Positions 1-6,030 of a DNA stretch of 64,000 bases are shown here, piece after piece. Each line of letters starts with the position of its first letter. The stretch's first letter is position 1. A program made the position numbers and the translations under genes. A model generated the notes under the pieces. The model saw only the letters and a program-made list of their open reading frames with translations. It searched no databases and had not been told where the DNA came from. Source of the DNA: Sedimentitalea xiamensis (GTDB lineage: Bacteria > Pseudomonadota > Alphaproteobacteria > Rhodobacterales > Rhodobacteraceae); the NCBI RefSeq assembly GCF_030164465.1, contig NZ_JASNJE010000025.1:1-64000 (forward strand), written 5' to 3'.

Positions 1-19
1 GCCGGAAATACTCCGGGGT

Positions 20-36
20 TTGGGGCGGAGCCCCAA
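20..36. terminator. GC-rich intergenic hairpin
   Basis: A 7-bp perfect stem (TTGGGGC / GCCCCAA) closes on a 3-nt loop GGA. It lies just downstream of the leftward SDR gene relic, so it may be that gene's old terminator. There is no T-tract on either strand. GC-rich hairpins of this form are common between genes in Rhodobacterales, from general knowledge. Confidence 0.4.
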
Positions 37-52
37 GTCACACGGAGCCCAG

Positions 53-124
53 CTAGAGGCGCAGGCTGGGCAGGCCGATGCCTGTCGCCTCGAACCCGCC
101 ATCGGCGGCCAGGACCTGGCCAGC
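53..124 (-). pseudogene. 3' remnant of an SDR-family dehydrogenase gene
   Basis: Read leftward, positions 124-53 encode about 23 residues followed by TAG. They contain GQVLAADGGFEATGIGLP, the typical C-terminal signature of short-chain dehydrogenase/reductases (the usual form is TGQ-x-L-x-x-DGGF). Upstream of GQV the frame stops resembling an SDR, so only the last part of the gene survives. The rest was probably lost at a recombination junction near position 120. A family match is likely from the motif; substrate cannot be inferred. Confidence 0.5.
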
Positions 125-129
125 GGCGC

Positions 130-207
130 AAGGTGCGGCTGATCCCGCTGACCGGCGCCCGGAGGGTGTTCGGGTTCGAGCAGGAGGTCATGGGAAAACT
201 GGATTGA
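130..207 (+). other. possible 3' end fragment of an unidentified gene
   Basis: This open stretch of 25 codons ends in TGA at 205-207 and reads KVRLIPLTGARRVFGFEQ and onward. It has no start codon of its own and abuts the SDR remnant on the opposite strand. It looks like the C-terminal tail of a gene whose body is missing. I do not recognise the family. It could also be a chance open frame. Confidence 0.2.
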
Positions 208-282
208 GATTTTTGCGATCGTGCTAGGCTGATCCAGGGCGTCTCCGCCCGAAGCCGGAAATCCAGACCAGGGAGAAACAAG

Positions 283-1104
283 ATGTGTGACATTTGCGTG
301 ATGAATGCGGTGAAAGACAGGATGCTGTCGCGCCGGTCCTTTTTTACCGCCGGCGCAGCAGCGGCTGTGGCGGGAACGGCGGCAACGCTCGGGCGCACCA
401 GCCCCGCGATGGCCGCGGGGCATGGCGGCGTGGTGGACATGACCCACAACTATGATGCCGCTTTCCCGACCTATTTCGGGGTGCCGGGGATCGAGATGGA
501 ACAGCAGTTCAATTTCGCCGACAACGGCTTCAACCTTTTCAAGGTGATGGTGAACGAACACACGGGAACCCATGTGGACGCGCCGCTGCATTTTTCCGCC
601 GACGGGATGTCGGTGGACGAAATTCCGGTGAGCAATCTGGTCTGTCCGCTGGCGGTGATCGACATTGCCGCCCGTGCGGCAGAGGACGCCGATACCCAGG
701 TCACGCCCGACGACCTGAAGGCCTGGATCGCCACCAACGGGGACATTCCCGACGGAGCCTGCGTGGCGATGCATTCAGGCTGGGACCACAAGGCCGTCGG
801 AGAAGGGTTCCGCAACGCCGACACCGAAGGAAAGATGCATTTCCCCGGTTTCCACGTCGAGGCGGCGCAGATGCTGATCGAGGACACCGGCGCGGTCGCG
901 ATCGCCGTCGACACGCTGTCGCTGGACCATGGGCCGTCAGCCGATTTCGCCACCCATTACGCCTGGCTGCCGACAAACCGCTATGGCATCGAATGCCTGA
1001 AGGGCCTGGACCAGATGCCGGCGACCGGCGCGACACTGGTGGTGGGCGCGCCTGCCCACCGCGGCGGATCGGGCGGGCCGGCCCGCATCTTCGGGATGAT
1101 CTGA
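283..1104 (+). CDS. Tat-exported cyclase-family (kynurenine formamidase-like) metal-dependent hydrolase
   Basis: The 273-residue protein belongs to the cyclase/kynurenine formamidase family (PF04199), metal-dependent hydrolases of amides, esters or lactones. The N-terminus carries a twin-arginine signal (SRRSFFTAG, about residues 16-24) followed by an Ala-rich hydrophobic stretch to about residue 45, so the enzyme is probably exported folded. The metal-binding signature HTGTHVDAPLHF is near residues 93-104, and a second cluster, SLDHGPS, lies near residue 215. The start at 283 is preceded by GGGAGA at a suitable distance; an alternative Met is six codons further on. The stop overlaps the next gene as ATGA, so the two are translationally coupled. 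Substrate is unknown. Confidence 0.85.
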   Translation: MCDICVMNAVKDRMLSRRSFFTAGAAAAVAGTAATLGRTSPAMAAGHGGVVDMTHNYDAAFPTYFGVPGIEMEQQFNFADNGFNLFKVMVNEHTGTHVDAPLHFSADGMSVDEIPVSNLVCPLAVIDIAARAAEDADTQVTPDDLKAWIATNGDIPDGACVAMHSGWDHKAVGEGFRNADTEGKMHFPGFHVEAAQMLIEDTGAVAIAVDTLSLDHGPSADFATHYAWLPTNRYGIECLKGLDQMPATGATLVVGAPAHRGGSGGPARIFGMI

Positions 1105-1499
1105 TGGGAACGGTTCCGCTCTTGTCGGACGAGGAGGTCAGCGCCGAGGCGCTGGCCGTCTTCGAGGAAATCCGCGCGCTGCGGCGGACGGATTTCATCA
1201 ACAATTTCTGGCGTGCGCTGGCGCATGACCCAGCACTGCTGCGCGCCACTTGGGACCGTCTCAAGGTGGTGATGGCGCCCGGTGCGCTGGACCCGCTGGT
1301 CAAGGAAATGATCTATGTCGCGGTCTCGACCGCCAATGGCTGTTCCTATTGCGTGCATTCGCACACAGCGGCGGCGCGCGCCAAGGGGATGACGCCCGAG
1401 ATGCATGGCGAGTTGCTCGCCGTGATCGGCATGGCGACCCAGACCAACGCGCTGGTCACCGGTCTGCAGACGCCGGTGGACGAGGCGTTTCGGGCGTGA
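1104..1499 (+). CDS. carboxymuconolactone decarboxylase / AhpD-like protein
   Basis: The protein is 131 residues from the ATG overlapping the preceding stop. It belongs to the carboxymuconolactone decarboxylase family. The AhpD-type redox motif C-S-Y-C-V-H-S-H is at residues 80-87 (Cys80, Cys83, His87), which points to thiol redox or peroxidase-like activity rather than true CMD decarboxylation. A longer in-frame opening from 993 exists, but it would overlap the cyclase gene heavily. The ATGA overlap supports the shorter start and joint expression with the exported hydrolase. It has no signal peptide, so it is cytoplasmic. Confidence 0.85.
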   Translation: MGTVPLLSDEEVSAEALAVFEEIRALRRTDFINNFWRALAHDPALLRATWDRLKVVMAPGALDPLVKEMIYVAVSTANGCSYCVHSHTAAARAKGMTPEMHGELLAVIGMATQTNALVTGLQTPVDEAFRA

Positions 1500-1524
1500 C
1501 GACACTTTGAATGCATCACGCCGA

Positions 1525-1561
1525 GGGCAGCCCCCGCCCACGGAGCGGTCGGGGGCTGCCC
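1525..1561 (+). terminator. strong hairpin downstream of the cyclase/CMD operon
   Basis: A perfect 12-bp stem (GGGCAGCCCCCG / CGGGGGCTGCCC) with a 13-nt loop lies 25 nt past the CMD stop codon. There is no T-tract, but the stem is very GC-rich. It is probably an intrinsic or processed 3' end for the operon. Confidence 0.6.
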
Positions 1562-1630
1562 GGCGGTGCCGCCGGGCGGGGCGCCTGATTAGCGCATCGG
1601 GTTCCAAGCCGATTCTGGACGGGCGATAGC

Positions 1631-1727
1631 AAAACCAGCCCCGCATTTTGCCAATAGCCAGAACAAGCTCGATTGCAGGCGGAATGACTATTGCAATGAT
1701 GGTCAGCCAAAACTCGATAAGTGCCAT
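1631..1727 (-). other. small hydrophobic ORF start with an optimal Shine-Dalgarno
   Basis: Leftward from ATG at 1727 the frame encodes MALIEFWLTIIAIVIPPAIE, a plausible single membrane segment, then a short basic tail (GKMRGWF). It is preceded by AAAGGAGG about 7 nt upstream, a near-perfect ribosome binding site. No stop occurs before the frame runs antisense through the terminator and the CMD gene to 981. Only the first 30-35 residues look protein-like, so this is probably the 5' end of a gene whose remainder was replaced. It resembles the small membrane ORFs of prophage or integrative elements. A complete 248-residue gene is unlikely. Confidence 0.35.
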
Positions 1728-1828
1728 TGGATGTCCTCCTTTGGTTTGCCGCGAATCGGGGAGCGGCGGGACATCCTTTCCAATAGTCACATCTTTCGGT
1801 TCTTTGTGGTTCTTTTCTTCTCCGATTA

Positions 1829-1855
1829 CCCGACCTACTGATTACAAATCAGTTG
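1829..1855 (-). other. tRNA-Thr(UGU) anticodon-arm fragment, probable att-site remnant
   Basis: Read on the minus strand, these 27 nt contain CTGATTTGTAATCAG, which is the anticodon stem-loop of tRNA-Thr(UGU), followed by TAGGTC of the variable region. The E. coli thrU tRNA as I recall it differs at a single base over about 24 nt. Flanking bases on both sides depart from tRNA sequence: no D-arm, T-arm or acceptor is present, so it is not a working tRNA. Tyrosine-recombinase elements often use tRNA anticodon arms as attachment sites, so this is best read as an att core left by an integrated element. The inner 17 nt is also a perfect inverted repeat with a 3-nt centre. Confidence 0.5.
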
Positions 1856-2120
1856 TATAGCAACTACGACCTCCCGGTGAATCCGCCATCGGAAGAACTT
1901 TGTCCGCCTCCGGCTTCCGATTTTCTGAAACACTTTATGATCCAAGGACTGTCCCATCCCCCCTATCGCCCGCGCCGATGGCGAACTTCTGACCTGTCGG
2001 CCTGCGGAGGCCCTGCCAATGGCACAACGCTATTTCCTGTTCTGAAAGAAATACTCGCAATCGATGTTCAGCCAGCCTTGCACCAGACGCACAGCGGATA
2101 TTCTGCGGCCGCGCTGGTTT

Positions 2121-2138
2121 ATGCTGCACGTGCAGCAT
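2121..2138. promoter_or_regulatory. 18-bp perfect palindrome upstream of the DUF1127 gene
   Basis: ATGCTGCACGTGCAGCAT is perfectly self-complementary with no loop, which favours a dimeric regulator site over an RNA hairpin. It ends 45 nt before the DUF1127 start codon, a normal promoter-proximal operator position. The rest of the gene-free stretch (about 1730-2183) shows only the tRNA-like fragment and no convincing gene. Confidence 0.35.
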
Positions 2139-2183
2139 ACCTTGTCCATGACAGAAAACAGAATCTCATAGGCAAGGTTTCAG

Positions 2184-2408
2184 ATGGCACATACATCCAC
2201 TCATAACGACGCGCATTTCTCTATCTTCGGCGCGATTCAGAACGTCTTTTCCACCATCGGCAGTGCATTCGTGATGATGGCGCAATCGGATTCGCGGATG
2301 CGGCAGATCGAAGCGCTGAACGCGCTGAGCGATGCCGAACTGGCCGAGCGCGGCCTGCGCCGCGACGAGATCGCGCGCTACGTCTTCAACGACGTGTTCT
2401 GGGTCTGA
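2184..2408 (+). CDS. DUF1127-type small protein
   Basis: The 74-residue protein ends in LNALSDAELAERGLRRDEIA and then R-Y-V-F, the conserved DUF1127 (YjiS-like) C-terminal helix pair rich in Ser, Ala, Glu, Leu and Arg. The N-terminal part is short and mildly hydrophobic. DUF1127 proteins in alphaproteobacteria are small, abundant, often stress-induced Arg-rich proteins, some implicated in RNA metabolism and phosphate or nutrient responses. No upstream partner is in operon. The ribosome binding site is weak (AAGG). Confidence 0.8.
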   Translation: MAHTSTHNDAHFSIFGAIQNVFSTIGSAFVMMAQSDSRMRQIEALNALSDAELAERGLRRDEIARYVFNDVFWV

Positions 2409-2497
2409 ACCCCGACCGGGGGCGGCCATGACCGCTCCCGGCCTCATCGCGCGGACCTAATCATGGCTACGCGCGCCGGCCCGACGCCATCGGCGTC

Positions 2498-2755
2498 GTG
2501 CGGCTGGACCCCGAATTCCCGGTCGCGGCGATCACCAGGTCCGACCTGCCGATCATCAACAAGACCAATCTGGCCCCACATGTCGGCGCCTCGCTCCGGG
2601 TGATGGAGCGGGACGCGACGCAGATGCGCGGGGCGCGCCCCTTCGTCTTTGCCGATCTCAAGGCCAGGGATGGCGTGGCGGCCATCGTCGATCACGTCCG
2701 CGCCCTGGGCGGCCTGGCGACGCCGGAACCGAAAGTGTCCGCAAGCGCCGGCTGA
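2498..2755 (+). pseudogene. ureG: ureG C-terminal relic (urease accessory GTPase)
   Basis: About 85 codons match the C-terminal half of UreG, the GTPase that delivers Ni to urease. The string [20 protein letters not shown] corresponds to the conserved NKxD guanine-specificity segment (usually NKTDLAPYVGA; here Asp is replaced by Asn), followed by [12 protein letters not shown]. The N-terminal P-loop half is absent, and no other urease gene is nearby. The only possible start is a GTG at 2498. It is a truncated, non-functional remnant. The change of the specificity Asp to Asn fits relaxed selection. Confidence 0.75.
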
Positions 2756-2853
2756 CGGCAGCGCAGGCCCGATCGGTAACGAATATCTGACCTGTCAATT
2801 CCGTCGGCGTCGGCTATGGTGAGCCAAGAAATTAACCAGTTGGAAAGACTGAG

Positions 2854-4356
2854 ATGCGCGTTGCGGTCCGGATCCTGTTGCTGAGTATCTTCTGCCTGTG
2901 GTCGGGAGCCGTTCTGGCCGCGACGGAACGGGTCGCATTGGTGCTCGGCCTGGGCGCCTATCAGACCATCGAACAGCTCGACAATACCCGCAACGACGCC
3001 CGCGCGATCGCGGAGTCGTTGGAAGGTATCGGTTTTGACGTGACCCTGTCGCTGGATGCCACCGGTGAGGAATTGCGCCAGTTGCTTGACGATTTCTCGT
3101 TCCGTTCCGAAGTCGCAGACCTTGCGCTGATCTATTTCGCCGGACACGGGGTCGAAGCGCAGGGCGAGAATTTTCTCATTCCCATCGATGCGAAGATCAC
3201 GTCGAACCGGGATATCCAGCGGCAATCGATCTCGCTGAAACAGGTTCTCGCCTCGGTCGAACGGGCCCGCAAGATGCGGATCGTCATCCTGGACAGTTGC
3301 CGCGACAACCCGCTGGGGGATTCGATCGACCTGGCCCAATCGTTGTCCAATGGCGCCCAATCCGAGGCCGGCGGCACGCGGGGCGGCGGCGGTCTTGCCG
3401 CAGCGAAGCCCGACCGGGGCACACTGGTCGCCTTTGCCGCCAAGGATGGCCAGGTCGCGCTGGACGGCACCGGGGAAAACAGCCCCTACGCCCGCGCGCT
3501 GATCGAGAAGATGGTGGAGCCCGGACTTGAAATCAGCCTGATGTTCCGCCAGGTCCGCGACAAGGTCCTCCAGGAGACCAACAACCTTCAGGAACCGCAT
3601 ACCTACGGGTCGCTGACCGGGGTGCCGTTCTATCTGGCCGGCGCGGCCGAAGGGCAGAAGGACATTTCCGGCGGCGTCGGCCAGGCCGCCTGGGCGTCGA
3701 TCCGCCCGGACCAGGAAGAGCAGCTCCTGGCGCTGGCCGATCTGGGCGACACCCGGTCGATGCTCGGGCTGGCCTACATGCGGCTCAATCCGAACGAAGG
3801 CCGGTTCGACCCGGTGCAGGCAGTGGCCTTTCTGGAAAAGGCATCGGCGGCGGGCTCTCCGGAGGCACAGTTCGAACTGGCCAAGATCTATGAACGCGGC
3901 ACCGGCGTGCCCGTGGACGAGCCCCGCGCGCTGGAACTCTACCGGGCCGCCGCCGATCAGGATTTCGCGGATGCGATCAATGATCTCGGTTTTCTCTACT
4001 ACCAGGGCGGGCTTGGCCTGCCGTCGGATCCGGAAAAGGCGCTGGACCTGTTCGAACGCGCCGCCGACCTGCGCCATCCGCAGGCGCTGTTCAACTTCGC
4101 AGCGCTGATCGACGACGGGTTGATCGCGTCCAAGGGACCGGCGGACGCGGCGGATTACCTCTATGCGGCGCTGCGTTCCGGAAGCCGGGACGTTCTGGAC
4201 CTGCTCAGCGCCCGGCCCAAGATGTTCAGCCCGCAGACCCGCCGCGCCTTGCAGTCCACCCTGAAGAAATTCGACTTCTACGACGGCGCGATCGACGGTG
4301 AATTCGGTCCGAACACGATCAAGTCGATCCGGCTGGCTTATGGCCTGAAGGAATAG
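2854..4356 (+). CDS. secreted caspase-like (C14) protein with Sel1 repeats and peptidoglycan-binding-like C-terminus
   Basis: The 500-residue protein starts with a signal peptide (to about residue 22, ending AVLA). A caspase-like fold follows, with His98 in YFAGHGVE and Cys149 in ILDSCRDNP as the catalytic dyad. A Gly-rich segment lies near residues 165-190. Three or four Sel1-like TPR repeats span about residues 300-430 (AAGSPEAQFELAKIYERGTG is the clearest). The last 40 residues (DGAIDGEFGPNTIKSIR) resemble a peptidoglycan-binding type 1 repeat. It is therefore a periplasmic putative cysteine protease or scaffold that may bind the cell wall. It flanks the T6SS locus on the left, and a paralogue flanks it on the right at 40722-42206. 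Substrate is unknown. Confidence 0.8.
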   Translation: MRVAVRILLLSIFCLWSGAVLAATERVALVLGLGAYQTIEQLDNTRNDARAIAESLEGIGFDVTLSLDATGEELRQLLDDFSFRSEVADLALIYFAGHGVEAQGENFLIPIDAKITSNRDIQRQSISLKQVLASVERARKMRIVILDSCRDNPLGDSIDLAQSLSNGAQSEAGGTRGGGGLAAAKPDRGTLVAFAAKDGQVALDGTGENSPYARALIEKMVEPGLEISLMFRQVRDKVLQETNNLQEPHTYGSLTGVPFYLAGAAEGQKDISGGVGQAAWASIRPDQEEQLLALADLGDTRSMLGLAYMRLNPNEGRFDPVQAVAFLEKASAAGSPEAQFELAKIYERGTGVPVDEPRALELYRAAADQDFADAINDLGFLYYQGGLGLPSDPEKALDLFERAADLRHPQALFNFAALIDDGLIASKGPADAADYLYAALRSGSRDVLDLLSARPKMFSPQTRRALQSTLKKFDFYDGAIDGEFGPNTIKSIRLAYGLKE

Positions 4357-4377
4357 CCGCGCGGCCGTCCGGACCGA

Positions 4378-5220
4378 TCAGAGCAATCCCTGTTCAAGCC
4401 ATTCCTCGAGCTGGCGGCGGCTGATCTCGAAATGCATGCTGTCTTCGCGGTTGAACCCTGCGCCCCAGACCCATCCTTCGGCATGGAAGAAATCGGCGAG
4501 GATAGTCAGGCCAAGCTGGGTCTTGCCGTCGGTAAAGTTGTCGAGATGTCCGTCGATGTTGAGATCGACAGCCAGTCCGTAGGCATGGGTGGACAGGCTG
4601 TTCACAGTGCCGCGGATACGGCGCACGCAAAGCGAGCCGGACGTGGCAATCCGGTCGTAGAGATCGGGGTCCGCACTGCGCACCGCCTCGAAAACACGCT
4701 TGAGCGAGTCGACCGCAGGACGCAGCATGTTCACCCGGATCGGCCCGACGTCTTCCAGAACCAGCCTGCTCTTCAGCTCTGGATTGGTCATCGGCTCGCA
4801 ATCGTCGCTCAGGGATTCGCGCGGGCGGCCCAGCTTTTCCTCGAGATACTTTGGACCCGCGACATTCAGCCCGCGGTTCACGTTGCGCCGGTCGGCGATC
4901 AGGACCACCTGCGCGTAGGCATCGATGATATCGTTCGGACCGCTGCTGCGGAATACCGCATCCTCGTCTTCCGGGCTGGGAGGCGCCATCTGCGTCGAGC
5001 CCGCGCCGGACGACAGCCGGGCGACTTCGTTTTCCAGGGCATCGAGTCGAATTTGCAGGTCCTCGACCTGCTGGCGCAGCATCTCGATCTCGATCCGCGC
5101 CCCGGAATCCACGGCGGACCCCTGGAAATCCTCCTCCGACAGCAGGTAGTTCAGACCGACCCAGAGAACCGGGGCCAGGACCAGCGCGACGGCGATGATG
5201 ATAGCTGGAAGAAAGCGCAT
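4378..5220 (-). CDS. membrane-anchored M15-family peptidoglycan peptidase
   Basis: The 280-residue protein starts at the ATG at 5220, which is preceded by an AGGGGGG-type ribosome binding site; an upstream in-frame extension lacks one. An N-terminal transmembrane helix (about residues 5-28) is followed by a short coiled coil (MLRQQVEDLQIRLDALENEV). The C-terminal M15 zinc peptidase domain has the metal motifs STHAYGLAVDLN (His...Asp) and DSMHFE (His). Relatives cleave D-Ala-D-Ala or L-Ala-D-Glu bonds. The enzyme probably faces the periplasm and could open the wall for the T6SS or remodel it. It converges with the caspase-like gene (21 nt between stops) and is divergent from the OmpA-like gene. 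Confidence 0.75.
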   Translation of the reverse strand: MRFLPAIIIAVALVLAPVLWVGLNYLLSEEDFQGSAVDSGARIEIEMLRQQVEDLQIRLDALENEVARLSSGAGSTQMAPPSPEDEDAVFRSSGPNDIIDAYAQVVLIADRRNVNRGLNVAGPKYLEEKLGRPRESLSDDCEPMTNPELKSRLVLEDVGPIRVNMLRPAVDSLKRVFEAVRSADPDLYDRIATSGSLCVRRIRGTVNSLSTHAYGLAVDLNIDGHLDNFTDGKTQLGLTILADFFHAEGWVWGAGFNREDSMHFEISRRQLEEWLEQGLL

Positions 5221-5408
5221 CCGCCCCCCTTTTGGATTGTCCGCCAATTCAGCCTGCTTGGAGGTCACGAGTAAAGGATTTCTTAACACAAACCTACGAA
5301 GAAACAGAAGAAATCCGCCTGCGGCAAAGTTGTAAAACCGTTGTCGGCGCCCCACGCGTCGTATAACATGGCGACACAAACATCTGAACTCCTAGCAAAG
5401 GACGAACC
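5221..5408. promoter_or_regulatory. divergent promoter region, M15 peptidase / OmpA-like gene
   Basis: This 188-nt gap lies between two divergent start codons. It is AT-richer than its surroundings (for example TTTCTTAACACAAA near 5278). It must hold both promoters. I could not assign convincing -35/-10 boxes or an operator. Confidence 0.35.
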
Positions 5409-5984
5409 ATGGTCCGTCTCTCCCGATATTTTACCACGACATTGATCGCGGGACTTGCCTTTGCCGTTCCGTCGGCTATCGCGGCGCAGTCTTCGTCCGG
5501 CGAAATGAGCGCCGAGGAAATCACCGAAGCCTTTCAGAAACAGAAGACCCGTGGCCTGGTCATCGTGCCCGTTGCGCCGCAAGACAGCAGCGCCGAAACC
5601 GCCACCGTCGCCCCGACGGCGGCCAAGGAATACAGCGCCGTCGAACGCGAGGATCAGGTCAACGTCCAGATCTCGTTCGATTTCGACAGCGCCGCCTTGC
5701 GCAACGACCAGAAACCCAAGCTGGCGACGCTGTGCGAAGTGATGAAGACCGTCGATGTCGCGGTGTTCCAGATCGTCGGTCATACCGACAGTTCGGGATC
5801 CGCCGACTACAACGAACGGCTGTCGCTGCTGCGCGCAGAGGAGGTCAAGCACTTTCTCGTGTCCGATTGCGGGATCGAAGACAGCCGGCTGGAAGCGATC
5901 GGCATGGGCGAGAATGTCCCCTACGACACCGAGAACCCCCGGTCGGAAGTGAACCGGCGGGTCGAATTCCAGGCGCTGGGATAG
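5409..5984 (+). CDS. OmpA-family peptidoglycan-binding protein
   Basis: The 191-residue exported protein has a signal peptide to about residue 25 (AIAAQS). An OmpA-like domain spans about 85-190, with FDFDSAALR, VGHTDSSGSADYNERLSLLR and NRRVEF as the typical peptidoglycan-contacting segments. There is no lipobox and no beta-barrel, so it is probably a free or complex-bound periplasmic wall binder. It sits 46 nt upstream of the T6SS kinase gene on the same strand. Because the locus has no recognisable tssJ, this and the other OmpA-domain proteins are candidates for anchoring the T6SS envelope complex to the wall (inference). Confidence 0.8.
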   Translation: MVRLSRYFTTTLIAGLAFAVPSAIAAQSSSGEMSAEEITEAFQKQKTRGLVIVPVAPQDSSAETATVAPTAAKEYSAVEREDQVNVQISFDFDSAALRNDQKPKLATLCEVMKTVDVAVFQIVGHTDSSGSADYNERLSLLRAEEVKHFLVSDCGIEDSRLEAIGMGENVPYDTENPRSEVNRRVEFQALG

Positions 5985-6030
5985 GGTCGCTGTCCACCCT
6001 TTGCACAGCTGGTGACGCGAGGGGCGCGGC

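Noticed and set aside
1829-1855. Functional tRNA-Thr gene
   Set aside because: Only the anticodon arm and part of the variable region are present; D-arm, T-arm, acceptor stem and CCA end cannot be formed from the flanks.
4378-5220. M15 peptidase as a T6SS peptidoglycan effector
   Set aside because: It has an N-terminal membrane anchor and coiled coil, no adjacent immunity gene, and lies outside the vgrG/PAAR unit; a self-wall remodelling role is more likely.
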